Shown piece after piece: positions 16,917 to 26,473 of a stretch of DNA of 64,000 nt. Positions within the stretch are counted from its first letter, which is position 1. Each line of letters starts with the position of its first letter. The notes beneath the pieces are model-generated. The model was not told the origin of the DNA. It ran no database searches and worked only from the letters and a program-made list of their open reading frames with translations. The stretch covers positions 2,914,001-2,978,000 of the forward strand of contig NZ_JACHML010000001.1 in the NCBI RefSeq assembly GCF_014208045.1. The letters are read 5' to 3'. Source of the DNA: Microbacterium thalassium. Lineage in GTDB: Bacteria; Actinomycetota; Actinomycetes; Actinomycetales; Microbacteriaceae. The position numbers and the translations under genes were made by a program.

Positions 16917-18145
16917 AGGAACACCTTCCCCTCACCGCGGTATGTCGGCATCTCCCCCACGCGCTCGCCGCCGGAGACGAGGTGGAACCGGTCGACGTGC
17001 TCGCTGAGCTCGCCGCTCTTGGCGTGGCGCAGCCACACGCGGTCCCCGATGCGCAGGCGCCGCGCCGCCTCGCCCTGCAGGGGCGTCTGCACCTCTCCGT
17101 AGCCCTCGCGTGCGAGGGGCCGCAGCCCCTCCGGCCAGACGGCGAGGGGCTCGCGCGAGCGCCCCGCCGGTCCCGATGCCGCCCAGCCGCCGCCGAGGAG
17201 CGTCACGATGTCGTCGGCGGGCTTGCGCACGACCTCGAGCGAGAAGGCCGCCGCGGGCAGCGGATCGAATGCCCGGTAGCCGTCGAAGAGGTGACCGGCG
17301 AGCAGTCCGCTCCCGGCGGTCAGCTCGGTGACCGCCTCGTCCGCGGCGGTCGTCTCGAGCGAGCCGGTCCCGCCGCCGTTGACGAACTCGAGAGGGGCGA
17401 TGCCGCGCAGCGCCGCGGTGATCGCGGCGCGCCGGCGCCGCAGCTCCTCGGCCGAGCGTCCCTGCATCCATCGCACGACGGCGTCGGCGCCCGAGCCGGA
17501 GGCGTCGGGCTGTCCCGCGATCTGCGCTTCGTACATCATGAGCCCCACCAGCCGGAAGCCCGGGCGCGCGACGATCGTCCGCGCGAGGGCGGCGACGTCG
17601 GCGGGCTCCCGCAGCGGCGAGCGGTGCACGCCGATGTGCCCGAGGCCGGGCGTCCGCCAGCTCGCGTCGGCGTCGATCGCGAGCCGCAGCGCTGCGCGCT
17701 GGGTGGGCGCGGCGACGGCGTCGACGAGGTCGAGGTGGGCCGCATCGTCGACCATGAGCGTGATGCGCGACGCCGCCCGCTCATCGGCGGCCAGCTGCGC
17801 CAGCGCCGCCCGGTCGGCCGTCGGGTACCCGACCAGCACGTCGTCGAAGGTCTCGGCCAGCCACAGCGCCTCGGGGAGCGTGTAGGCCATGATCCCGCGG
17901 AATCCGGGCAGGGCGAGCGTCGCGGCGAGCAGTCCGCCCACGCGCACCGACTTGCTCGCGACGCGGATGGGGACGCCGCCTGCGCGCACCACGAGATCGA
18001 GGGCGTTGCGCCGGAGCGCGGGCAGGCTGATCGCCGCGACGGGACCGGACAGGTCGGCGACCGCGGCGGACATGGCGCTCCAGTGGGCGGCACGATCGGT
18101 CGTGCTCTGGGGCGCCGTCGGCAGGTTCAGCAGATCGAGAGTCAT
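16913..18145 (-). CDS. PLP-dependent amino acid deaminase/aldolase (alanine-racemase fold)
   Basis: A 410-aa enzyme with the alanine racemase N-terminal barrel and a D-serine dehydratase/D-threonine aldolase-like C-terminal domain. The PLP lysine is in IRVASKSVRVGG (about residue 64). Further marks are GHIGVHRSPL, the glycine-rich phosphate loop FVNGGGTGSLE, and the C-terminal RIGDRVWLRHAKSGEL...F metal-binding region. Substrate is probably a D-hydroxy amino acid, but this is inference. It is co-transcribed with the FAD-linked oxidase downstream. Confidence 0.87.
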   Translation of the reverse strand: MTLDLLNLPTAPQSTTDRAAHWSAMSAAVADLSGPVAAISLPALRRNALDLVVRAGGVPIRVASKSVRVGGLLAATLALPGFRGIMAYTLPEALWLAETFDDVLVGYPTADRAALAQLAADERAASRITLMVDDAAHLDLVDAVAAPTQRAALRLAIDADASWRTPGLGHIGVHRSPLREPADVAALARTIVARPGFRLVGLMMYEAQIAGQPDASGSGADAVVRWMQGRSAEELRRRRAAITAALRGIAPLEFVNGGGTGSLETTAADEAVTELTAGSGLLAGHLFDGYRAFDPLPAAAFSLEVVRKPADDIVTLLGGGWAASGPAGRSREPLAVWPEGLRPLAREGYGEVQTPLQGEAARRLRIGDRVWLRHAKSGELSEHVDRFHLVSGGERVGEMPTYRGEGKVFL

Positions 18146-18220
18146 CGGGCTCGCTTCGGGTGCGCGCTATCCCCACACTCTAGAGGCATCCGCGCCCCGG
18201 ACCCGTCCACCTGTGGATGC

Positions 18221-18256
18221 GCGTGAGGGCGGTGTCCGTGGACACCGCCCTCATGC
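18221..18256 (-). terminator. Long palindrome / hairpin right after a tRNA gene
   Basis: A 17-bp inverted repeat (core GAGGGCGGTGTCC / GGACACCGCCCTC, 2-nt centre, one G-U pair at the base) begins one base after the 3' end of the tRNA at 18258. It probably ends the ndh-tRNA transcript; there is no U tract. Confidence 0.6.
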
Positions 18257-18257
18257 G

Positions 18258-18331
18258 TACCCCCGCCGGGATTCGAACCCGGACTGGAGCGGGTTTAAGC
18301 CGCCTGCCTCTGCCGGTTGGGCTACGGGGGC
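18258..18331 (-). tRNA. tRNA with UAA anticodon, short variable loop (tRNA-Leu-like)
   Basis: A 74-nt cloverleaf on the minus strand. The acceptor is GCCCCCG pairing with CGGGGGT plus discriminator A. The anticodon stem is GGCGG/CCGCT with loop CTTAAAC, giving anticodon TAA (reads UUA, Leu). The T arm is CCGGG-TTCGAAT-CCCGG. The D arm is weak: three good pairs with a C-A mismatch. The variable loop has only 5 nt, whereas bacterial Leu tRNAs normally carry a long variable arm. CCA is not encoded. It lies 30 nt after the ndh stop on the same strand. Amino acid identity is therefore uncertain. Confidence 0.8.
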
Positions 18332-18361
18332 GCCGTCGTCCGGCGCCTCCACGCTAGCCGG

Positions 18362-19765
18362 TCAGCCCTTGGCGCCGACCTTCTCGGTCGCAGCGCTCTT
18401 CTTCGCCGCCGCGGGCTTCTCGGCGGTCTGCGCCGGACGCGGGCGCGCGGCGAACTCCTCGAAGACGTAGCGCGGGTTCTGCACGGTCGACAGGTTGACC
18501 ATGTCGCGGCCGAGCCACAGGTTGTTCCACCAGCCCCACAGGACGCGCCACTTGCGCTCCCACGTCGGCATGGCCAGGCCGTGGTAGCCGCGGTGGGCGA
18601 GCCACGCGATGAAGCCGGTCAGGCCGATCTTGCCCGACTGGAACGCGCCGTTGTAGAGGCCGAGGCCCGCGACCGCGCCGAGGTTCTTGTGGAAGTACTC
18701 GTGCGGGAGCTCGCCGCGCAGCACGGCGACGAGGTTCTTGGCCAGGAGCTTGCCCTCGCGAACGGCGTGCTGGGCGTTGGGCACGCAGTAGCCGCCCACG
18801 CCGCCGCCGGTGAGGTCCGGCACCGCCGAGACGTCGCCGGCCGCCCACGCGCCCTCGACGACCTCGTCCTCGGTGCCCACCCGCAGGTCGGGGCGGGTCA
18901 GGATGCGGCCGCGCTGCTCGACGGGCAGGTCGCTGCCGCGCACCACGGTCGGGTTCGCCATGACGCCGGCGGTCCAGATGATGAGGTCGCTCGGGAGCGT
19001 CTCGCCCGTCGAGAGCTCGATGTTCCCGCCGACGGCACCGGTGACCTGGGTGTCCAGGTGCACGTTCGCGCCGCGCTTGGCGAGATCCTTCAGGACCCAC
19101 TCGGCGGTCTTCATCGAGACCTCGGGCATGATGCGCCCCATCGCCTCGATCAGGTGGAAGTGCGTGTCCTCGAACGTCAGCTGCGGGTAGAACTTCAGCA
19201 GGGCGGATGCCGCCGAACGCAGCTCGGCGAAGACCTCGATGCCCGCGAACCCGCCGCCGACCACGACGACGGTCAGCAGACGGTCCCGCTCGGGGCCGGG
19301 GGGCAGCGTCGAAGCCTTGTCGAAGTTCGACATGAGGCGGTCGCGGATCGCGACGGCCTCCTCGATCGTCTTCAGTCCGATCGCGTTGTCGGCGATGCCG
19401 GGGATCGGGAACGTGCGCGAGACGGCGCCGGCGGTCACGACGATCTGGTCGTACTCGAACTGGTACGGCGAGCCTGCGATCGGGGTGATCGTGGCGACCC
19501 TCTTCGCGTGCTCGATGCCGGTGACCTTGCCGGCGATGACGGTCGAGCGCTTGAGGTGCCGTCGCAGCGCCACGACCGAGTGGCGGGCCTCGATGGAGCC
19601 GGCGGACACCTCGGGAAGGAACGGCTGGTACGTCATGTACGGGAGCGGATCGACGACGGTGACTTCGGCCTCACCCTTGCGGAGCAGCTTCTCGAGCTTC
19701 CATGCGGTGTAGAAGCCCGCGTAGCCACCACCGACGATGAGGATCTTGGGCACGGTGTTGGTCAC
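18362..19765 (-). CDS. ndh: Type II NADH dehydrogenase (NDH-2)
   Basis: A 467-aa single-subunit flavoprotein that oxidises NADH and reduces menaquinone at the inner face of the membrane without pumping protons. The FAD-binding motif is KILIVGGGYAGFYTA, the NADH-binding motif is TVVVVGGGFAGIE, and the second FAD motif is GAWAAGDVSAVPD. PNAQHAVREG and the Trp-rich C-terminal region (WRVLWGWWNNLWLGRD) fit the quinone and membrane-association part. A Lys/Ala-rich tail follows. GTG 19765 overlaps the stop of the subtilase gene (GTGA), so translation is coupled. Confidence 0.94.
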   Translation of the reverse strand: MTNTVPKILIVGGGYAGFYTAWKLEKLLRKGEAEVTVVDPLPYMTYQPFLPEVSAGSIEARHSVVALRRHLKRSTVIAGKVTGIEHAKRVATITPIAGSPYQFEYDQIVVTAGAVSRTFPIPGIADNAIGLKTIEEAVAIRDRLMSNFDKASTLPPGPERDRLLTVVVVGGGFAGIEVFAELRSAASALLKFYPQLTFEDTHFHLIEAMGRIMPEVSMKTAEWVLKDLAKRGANVHLDTQVTGAVGGNIELSTGETLPSDLIIWTAGVMANPTVVRGSDLPVEQRGRILTRPDLRVGTEDEVVEGAWAAGDVSAVPDLTGGGVGGYCVPNAQHAVREGKLLAKNLVAVLRGELPHEYFHKNLGAVAGLGLYNGAFQSGKIGLTGFIAWLAHRGYHGLAMPTWERKWRVLWGWWNNLWLGRDMVNLSTVQNPRYVFEEFAARPRPAQTAEKPAAAKKSAATEKVGAKG

Positions 19766-21075
19766 GATTTGGAGTACTCCTCGTGTGTTCGGGGGCTCGG
19801 CGCGCGGGACGCCAATCGGACGCGTCGGACAGCAGCGGTGACGCCGAGCCCGACCAGTATAGCCGTGGCGGTGACGACGATCAGCGGCACGGTTCCGTAC
19901 ACGAGCGTCTGCTGGGACGGGAGCAGCGGAGATGCGGCCTTCACGACGGTGTCGGCGGGCGGCAGCGGATCGATCTCGACCGGGGCGACGGTCGGCTCGG
20001 GAAGCGTCACGCCCTCGGCGCGACGGTAGATCCGGATCCAGTCCTCGAGGCTCCCCATCGGGTTCGTCGAGACGAGCGGGACGGATGCGGTCACGGCGCC
20101 GTACGCGTCGACCAGCCCGTAGCCGTACAGCGCGACGGATCCGGCGCCGTCCGCGCCCGCCGGCGTCGCGGTGCGGATGATGCGGTTGATGACGTTGTTC
20201 GCGTCCAGCTCGGGGTGGGCGCTGCGCACGAGGGCGGCGATTCCGGCGACGATCGGCGCCGCTCCGCTCGTGCCGTTCCAGCGCACCAGCCGTCCGTCGG
20301 CGGACACCCCGATCAGCTCCTCGCTGGGCGCGGAGACGCCGATGGAGATTCCCTGCGTGGACGCCTCGACGCTCGCCCGGCCGTCGGGATCGACGCCGGC
20401 GACGGTGAGCACGCCCGGGATCGTCGCGGGGGCGCCGACCGTGTCGGTGCCGCTGCCGCGGTTGCCCGCCGCCACGACCACGACGACGTCGTTGTCGAAC
20501 GCGTACAGGAACGCGTCGTCCCAGCTCGTGTCCCAGTCCTGCGTGTTGGTCGTGAGCGAGAGGTTGATGATGTCGGCGCCGTTGTCGACGGACCACCGGA
20601 TCGCCTCGGCGATCTGGTCGCTGAACGGCACCGAGGACGCCGTGCCGAAGCCGACCGACACGCTCAGCAGCTCGGCTTCGGGCGCCACGCCGATCATCCC
20701 CTCGTCGGGGCCGGTCCCCCGCCCCGCCGCGAGCGAGGCGACCCAGCTGCCGTGATTGGCGTCGACCGCGCCCACCGGCGTGCGTCCGTCGTCGGAGCCG
20801 ACGCCCGACACGTCCGTCCCGCCGACGACGGCGCCGGCGAACTCGGCGGGGCCGCGCCCGATCCCCGTGTCGATGACGGCGATGCGCACGCCGGCGCCAC
20901 GGGTGACCTCCCACGCGTCTTCGATGCCGTAGTCGGCCAGCCAGTACTCCGCCGCGCGGACGGGGTCGTCCGTCGTGGCCTGGGGCGTCGCCTCGGGCGT
21001 CGTCGCCGCGGCGGCGGGCGCGCTCGCGGTCAGCGCGAGGCCGATCGCGAGTGCGAGCGCGGCGGCGATCCTCAT
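19762..21075 (-). CDS. Mycosin-like subtilisin-family serine protease
   Basis: A 437-aa S8 protease with an N-terminal signal peptide (residues 1-24, ending APAAAA). The catalytic triad is Asp69 (AVIDTGIG), His108 (NHGSWVASL) and Ser270 (NGTSGAAP), with oxyanion Asn205 (AAGNRGSG). A Pro-rich linker leads to a C-terminal membrane helix (about 392-414) and a short basic tail. This signal-protease-anchor layout is that of mycosins, which serve type VII secretion, but no ESX genes are in the window. ATG 21075 overlaps the DUF501 stop (ATGA). Confidence 0.9.
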   Translation of the reverse strand: MRIAAALALAIGLALTASAPAAAATTPEATPQATTDDPVRAAEYWLADYGIEDAWEVTRGAGVRIAVIDTGIGRGPAEFAGAVVGGTDVSGVGSDDGRTPVGAVDANHGSWVASLAAGRGTGPDEGMIGVAPEAELLSVSVGFGTASSVPFSDQIAEAIRWSVDNGADIINLSLTTNTQDWDTSWDDAFLYAFDNDVVVVVAAGNRGSGTDTVGAPATIPGVLTVAGVDPDGRASVEASTQGISIGVSAPSEELIGVSADGRLVRWNGTSGAAPIVAGIAALVRSAHPELDANNVINRIIRTATPAGADGAGSVALYGYGLVDAYGAVTASVPLVSTNPMGSLEDWIRIYRRAEGVTLPEPTVAPVEIDPLPPADTVVKAASPLLPSQQTLVYGTVPLIVVTATAILVGLGVTAAVRRVRLASRAPSPRTHEEYSKS

Positions 21076-21590
21076 CCGGCGGCGCCCGGCTCCGCGCACA
21101 CGCAGCGCTCGGGCGACCAGTCGCCGCGGGCGAGCGCGCGGTCGCCGATGGGGTTGACCCCGGGACCCGCCGCGAGGGCGTGCGCGGCGAGCGCGTGCAG
21201 GCACTTCACGCGCGTGGGCATGCCGCCCGCCGAGATGCCCTCGATCTCGGGGACCTCGCCGAACCGGGCGCGATCGCGCAGGTACTGCTCGTGCGCCGCG
21301 CGGTATGCGGCCGCGAGCTCCTCGTCCTCGGCGAGCTCGTCGCCGAGCTCGCGCATGACGTGCGTCGCCTCGAGGGACGACATCGCGGCCGTCGCCGCGG
21401 GGTGGGTGAGGTAGTAGAAGGTCGGGAACGGCGTGCCGTCGGACAGCCGCGGGGCCGTCGCGGCGACCGTCGGGTTCCCGCAGACGCAGCGGGCCGCGAC
21501 CCCGACGACGCCGCGCGCGGGCCGGCCGAGCTGCTGCCGCATGACAGCGAGATCGGCGTCGGTCACAGGAGCGAAGGGCGGCGTCGTCAC
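21072..21590 (-). CDS. DUF501-domain protein
   Basis: A 172-aa protein of the actinobacterial DUF501 family, recognised from QLGRPARGVVGVAARCVCG near the N-terminus, FPTFYYLTHPA in the middle and GMPTRVKCLHALAAHALA towards the end. Several Cys residues (CVCG, KCLH, RCVC) suggest metal binding, though that is not shown for the family. It sits in the conserved order eno-ftsB-DUF501. In many actinobacteria an exopolyphosphatase gene comes next; here the subtilase takes that place. The start codon at 21590 is GTG. Confidence 0.88.
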   Translation of the reverse strand: MTTPPFAPVTDADLAVMRQQLGRPARGVVGVAARCVCGNPTVAATAPRLSDGTPFPTFYYLTHPAATAAMSSLEATHVMRELGDELAEDEELAAAYRAAHEQYLRDRARFGEVPEIEGISAGGMPTRVKCLHALAAHALAAGPGVNPIGDRALARGDWSPERCVCAEPGAAG

Positions 21591-21639
21591 GCGGCCACAC
21601 TAGCGCCAGCACCTGGGACGCGCCTGGAACGCCTCCCGG

Positions 21640-22191
21640 TCACGGCGACGGTGTCGGCGTCGCCGATCCGGTGCCGCTCGGCGACGGATCGGGGACGCCG
21701 ATCGTCAGCGGCGCGACGGCCGACTGCGCGAGGCCGGCCTCGGTCACCGACCGGACGAACTGGGCCATCCAGTCGGTGCGCGTCGGCTCGACGTCCTCGC
21801 TCACGTCCTCCTGCTCCTGGGGGAGCAGCTCGGGGGGCAGGTCGTTGTCGACCAGGTACACGACCTCGCCCGGACGCACGTAGTACAGCCGCTCGCGGGC
21901 CTGCGTGGTGATGTAGGCGGGGTCCTGCCACCGCGCGCGCTCGGCCTCGAGGGCGGCCACCTGCTCCTCGCTCAGCTCGACGCTGGCCTCGAGCGCCGCC
22001 AGCTGCTGCCGCTGGGCGACGTAGGTGCCGATCGTGGGCACGAGCACGAAGGCGGCGAGCACGACCAGGCCCAGCATGATGACCATGAACCCGGACAGGC
22101 GGATGCCGGCGAGCCAGCCCCGCAAGTCGACCGGGCCCCGCTCCCGGCGGGTGCGGGGAACGCGAGAGGGGGGAGCCTGACGCTTCGCCAT
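21640..22191 (-). CDS. ftsB: Septum formation initiator (FtsB/DivIC-like)
   Basis: A 183-aa bitopic division protein. A basic cytoplasmic N-terminus (RRERGPVDLRGWL) precedes one membrane helix (about residues 34-55). A coiled coil (QLAALEASVELSEEQVAALE) and the family motif DPAYITTQARERLYYVRPGE follow. The C-terminal Pro/Ser/Thr tail is disordered. It should join FtsL and FtsQ in the divisome. ATG 22191 has a purine-rich ribosome-binding site (GGGGGGAG). It lies 22 nt behind enolase, the usual arrangement in actinobacteria. Confidence 0.92.
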   Translation of the reverse strand: MAKRQAPPSRVPRTRRERGPVDLRGWLAGIRLSGFMVIMLGLVVLAAFVLVPTIGTYVAQRQQLAALEASVELSEEQVAALEAERARWQDPAYITTQARERLYYVRPGEVVYLVDNDLPPELLPQEQEDVSEDVEPTRTDWMAQFVRSVTEAGLAQSAVAPLTIGVPDPSPSGTGSATPTPSP

Positions 22192-22213
22192 GCTCCCCCC
22201 TCTCGTCGGTCGA

Positions 22214-23554
<1,341 letters not shown>

Positions 23555-23611
23555 GTGACGACCGGCACCGCGCACACGCCCCCTGCCCGCCGAGAGGCCC
23601 GCGACGGGCCG

Positions 23612-24628
23612 TCAGGCCCCGGCCGCCTCGTCGCGGGCCGACTCGGCGCGACGCACGAGCGCCTGCAGCAGCGCGGCCGCCGTCGCGGCGTCGTCGACCG
23701 TGACGGCGAAGCGCCGTCCGCTCCGGCGCGTCACCTCGAGGGCCTCGCCGCCGCGCAGGATCACCCCGAATCGTCCCGGCGTCGAACGCAGCCCCCAGCC
23801 GCCGAACTCCCCCATGGGGTTGACCGTCACGACCGCCGCCGAGGAGACGTCGCGCAGCGGCACGCCCATGCGCGGCAGCCCGAGCACCGAGTCCACGTGC
23901 AGCCCGTCCGTGTCGACGCGGACGTGGAACGCGACGGTGGTGGCCGCGAGGATCAGCAGCAGCAGCGACAGCCCCACGAGCAGCCATACCGCGCCGGCCG
24001 GTGCGCCGAACAGCGCGGCGCCGCCGGTCGCGGCCAGCATCACCAGGCACGCGCCGGCGATGAGCGCGCCGCCCGTGCGGGACATCGACGCCGAGCGCAT
24101 CCACACCGCGCGCTCTCCGTCGCCGAGCGCGAGCGGCGCTGCGGGAGCGGCCGGCGGGGGCGCCCACGACGCGCGCGGCTGGACGAACCAGGCCGCCGCG
24201 CCCGCTGCGGCGGCGAGCGCGTACGAGAGCAGGAGCGCGGGGAGGATGCTCGGCGCGTCGGCGGCGTCGTCGAGACCCGCCTGCAGCGCCAGCGACCACG
24301 TCATGAGCACGGCCGACATCGTCGACAGGCCAGCCGCCGCCGCACCCAGCAGCCGGTAGGTCGCGCCGCGGTCGCCGCGCCGCAGTCCCGGCAGCGCCGC
24401 CGCGGCGAGCAGGAGCGGCAGGCCGAGACCGACGGCGACGCCGATGAGCAGCGTGGACCACGCCGGTCCGAATCCGTCGGGCCGGCCGGCCGCGTCCCAG
24501 TGGATGGCGACGGGGTCGGGAAGCGCGGGAAGCAGCGACAGCTGGATCGCCAGCGCGACCGCCGTCAGGACGGCGGGCGCGATCACCCCCACGAGCACGA
24601 ATCGGCGCAGCGGCAGGGTGTCGGTCAT
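23612..24628 (-). CDS. DUF1648-type multi-pass membrane protein
   Basis: A 338-aa membrane protein. The first part (LLPALPDPVAIHWDAAGRPDGFG, preceded by one helix) matches the DUF1648 motif. About six further hydrophobic segments follow, and then a C-terminal soluble domain with PH-like character (GLHVDSVLGLPRMGVPLRDVSSA...). The ATG overlaps the stop of the GntR-type regulator gene (ATGA). This pairing is common in Gram-positive bacteria, where the regulator controls its membrane partner. Function unknown. Confidence 0.8.
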   Translation of the reverse strand: MTDTLPLRRFVLVGVIAPAVLTAVALAIQLSLLPALPDPVAIHWDAAGRPDGFGPAWSTLLIGVAVGLGLPLLLAAAALPGLRRGDRGATYRLLGAAAAGLSTMSAVLMTWSLALQAGLDDAADAPSILPALLLSYALAAAAGAAAWFVQPRASWAPPPAAPAAPLALGDGERAVWMRSASMSRTGGALIAGACLVMLAATGGAALFGAPAGAVWLLVGLSLLLLILAATTVAFHVRVDTDGLHVDSVLGLPRMGVPLRDVSSAAVVTVNPMGEFGGWGLRSTPGRFGVILRGGEALEVTRRSGRRFAVTVDDAATAAALLQALVRRAESARDEAAGA

Positions 24629-24975
24629 GCGGAGGTCTCCTTGATGAGTGAGGCGAGTGTGTCGGGTGACAGGCCGAGGGATCGTGCACGCGTCACGAGC
24701 GCGGCGATGTCGTCGTGCAGCGCCGCGAGCGGCTCGACGGCGGCGGTGAGCACGGCGCCGCGCCCGCGTCGCATGTCGACGAGTCCTTCGTCGCGCAGCT
24801 CCTGGTACGCGCGCAGCACGGTGTGGAGGTTGACGCCGAGGGCCGGGGCGACCTCTCGCGCGGCGGGCAGGCGGTCGCCGGCGCGCAGCCGCCCGGCCGC
24901 GGCGTCGGCGCGGACCGACGCTGCGACCTGCTCGAACAGCGGCTGGTCGCTCGTCGGATCGATGCGGATCAGCAT
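24625..24975 (-). CDS. GntR-family regulator, YtrA type
   Basis: A 116-aa repressor with an N-terminal winged helix (LFEQVAASVRADAAAGRLRAGDRLPAAREVAPALGVN followed by an HTVLRAYQELRDEGLV recognition helix) and a short C-terminal dimerisation helix instead of a ligand domain, as in the YtrA subgroup. It is translationally coupled to the DUF1648-type membrane protein. GGAGGG precedes the ATG. A TTCTA-N7-TAGAA palindrome sits in its promoter and probably mediates autorepression. Confidence 0.92.
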   Translation of the reverse strand: MLIRIDPTSDQPLFEQVAASVRADAAAGRLRAGDRLPAAREVAPALGVNLHTVLRAYQELRDEGLVDMRRGRGAVLTAAVEPLAALHDDIAALVTRARSLGLSPDTLASLIKETSA

Positions 24976-25018
24976 GTCGGACCCTCCTGGAGCCTGGCGG
25001 CGAACGTGACGAAAAGTA

Positions 25019-25035
25019 TTCTATATGAACTAGAA
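25019..25035. promoter_or_regulatory. Probable operator of the GntR-type regulator
   Basis: A perfect TTCTA-N7-TAGAA repeat in an unusually AT-rich stretch, 44 bp upstream of the regulator ATG. The minus-strand -10 candidate TAGAAT (25018-25023) overlaps its left arm. Confidence 0.55.
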
Positions 25036-25107
25036 CTGTGCGCACCATCTCGCGGCACCGCCCCAGCGGTTTGGCGACTCGGGCGACCACCGGCCACACT
25101 GGCCCGC

Positions 25108-25587
25108 ATGCGCATGACACCGCGACGTCTCGCCCTGGGCATGAGCCTGTGGGTCCCGAACCTGTTCAGCGGCATCCGCGTGAAGGAGTTCGCCGACGAC
25201 TGGACGCACGCCGAGGTGCGGCTGCACGTCAATCCCCTCACACGCAACTACGTCGGGACCGCGTTCGGCGGATCGATGTCGGCGATGACCGATCCGTACT
25301 ACTTCATGCTCGTGATGCACCAGCTCGGCCGCGACTACGTCGTGTGGGACACCCGCGGCGAGATCGAGTTCGTCAAGCCGGGGCGCGGAATGCTCACGGC
25401 GCGGTTCGAGGTGCCGCGCGAGAAGGCCGCGGAGCTGCGCGAGCGGGCGCGCGGCGGCGCGAAGGTCCTGGAGTGGTTCGAGACCGACATCACCGACGCG
25501 ACCGGCGAGGTCGTGGCGCGCGTCCGCCGCGAGGTGTACGTGCGCGAGAAGCGCCGCGTCACGCAGAGTCCGGCCGGGACGGCGTAG
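25108..25587 (+). CDS. Hotdog-fold thioesterase-like protein (DUF4442 type)
   Basis: A 159-aa protein resembling DUF4442/hotdog thioesterases. Marks are the short N-terminal helix region (MSLWVPNLFSGIRVKEFADDW), VRLHVNPLTRNYVGTAFGGSMSAMTDPYYFM (the central hotdog helix) and the C-terminal strands TDITDATGEVVARVRREVYV. No catalytic residue can be named with confidence. ATG 25108 is used; ATG 25114 is equally possible. Its 3' end overlaps the convergent SGNH hydrolase gene by 29 bp. Confidence 0.78.
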   Translation: MRMTPRRLALGMSLWVPNLFSGIRVKEFADDWTHAEVRLHVNPLTRNYVGTAFGGSMSAMTDPYYFMLVMHQLGRDYVVWDTRGEIEFVKPGRGMLTARFEVPREKAAELRERARGGAKVLEWFETDITDATGEVVARVRREVYVREKRRVTQSPAGTA

Positions 25588-26383
25588 CCGTCGCGCCCAG
25601 CGCGGTCTCGACCGCGGGCACGAGGGCATCGGCGGTGCGCCGGTACCCGAGCGCGCTCGGATGGAACCGGTCGAGGCTGAACATCTCGTCGGGGTTGGAG
25701 ATGAACACGGCCCCGACCGCGCGACGCAGCGACACCGGGGTCGCGCCCGCGGCGGTCGCGGCCTCGGCCTGCGCCTCGGCCAGCCGGCGCGAGATGCGCG
25801 AGCCGAGCGAGCGCAGCGGCTGCGGCACGGGGCGCAGCGCCCCCAGGTCCGGGCACGTCCCCACCACGACCTCGGCGCCGCGCCCGCGCAGCCGGAGGAT
25901 CGCGCGGCTCAGATGCTCGACCGACTCCGAGACGGGGATGCGGTGGGTCACGTCGTTGCCGCCGACGACGATCACCGCGACATCGGGCCGGTAATCGGCC
26001 TCCAGCGCATCGATCTGCGGCGCGAGCTCGGACGACTCGGCGCCGACGACGGCGGCCGTCCGCAGCCGGACCGGGCGGTGCAGCCGCCGGGCGAGCAGCT
26101 TCGCCAGGCGTCCGCCGAGCGTGTCCTTGCGCCGTTCGGCGCCGAGCCCGGCGGCGATCGAGTCGCCGAGCAGGAGGAGCTCGACCGGCTCGCCCTCCAG
26201 GCGCCGCAGCCACACGCGGTCCGCGTCGAGCGCGTCCTCGCCGAGCGGCTTGCCGATGCGCCGTCGCGCCACCGCGGCCTGGCGGGTCAGCGTCACCCGC
26301 AGCGCCACCGCTCCGACGGCGCCGATCGCCGCGAGCACGCCGACCGACACGGCCGCCGCCGTGACCCGCCGCGCCCCACCCAT
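25559..26383 (-). CDS. SGNH/GDSL-type hydrolase
   Basis: A 274-aa esterase/lipase-like protein with an N-terminal membrane anchor or signal (residues 9-30). SGNH block I is LLLLGDSIAAGLGA with the nucleophile Ser, block III is VVGGNDVTH with the Asn, and block V is DRFHPSALGY with the Asp/His pair. A Gly in the AAVVGAESSE region fits block II. The protein is probably exported or membrane-tethered and acts on ester bonds of lipids or cell-wall polymers; the substrate is unknown. ATG 26383 lacks a clear ribosome-binding site. Confidence 0.87.
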   Translation of the reverse strand: MGGARRVTAAAVSVGVLAAIGAVGAVALRVTLTRQAAVARRRIGKPLGEDALDADRVWLRRLEGEPVELLLLGDSIAAGLGAERRKDTLGGRLAKLLARRLHRPVRLRTAAVVGAESSELAPQIDALEADYRPDVAVIVVGGNDVTHRIPVSESVEHLSRAILRLRGRGAEVVVGTCPDLGALRPVPQPLRSLGSRISRRLAEAQAEAATAAGATPVSLRRAVGAVFISNPDEMFSLDRFHPSALGYRRTADALVPAVETALGATATPSRPDSA

Positions 26384-26461
26384 GGATCCGATCCGACCCC
26401 ATGCGGGTGAACGGCGCGTTTCCGACCGGTGAAGCCGCGTGGGCGGCCCGCGGCCGCGCGA

Positions 26462-26467
26462 TATGGT
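26462..26467 (+). promoter_or_regulatory. -10 element, leaderless start
   Basis: TATGGT, 6 nt before the GTG of the APC-type permease. Confidence 0.5.
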
Positions 26468-26473
26468 TCGCCG

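Noticed and set aside
19762..21075. Mycosin of a type VII secretion system
   Set aside because: The layout fits but no EccB/C/D/E, EspG or WXG100 gene lies in the window, so only mycosin-like is claimed.
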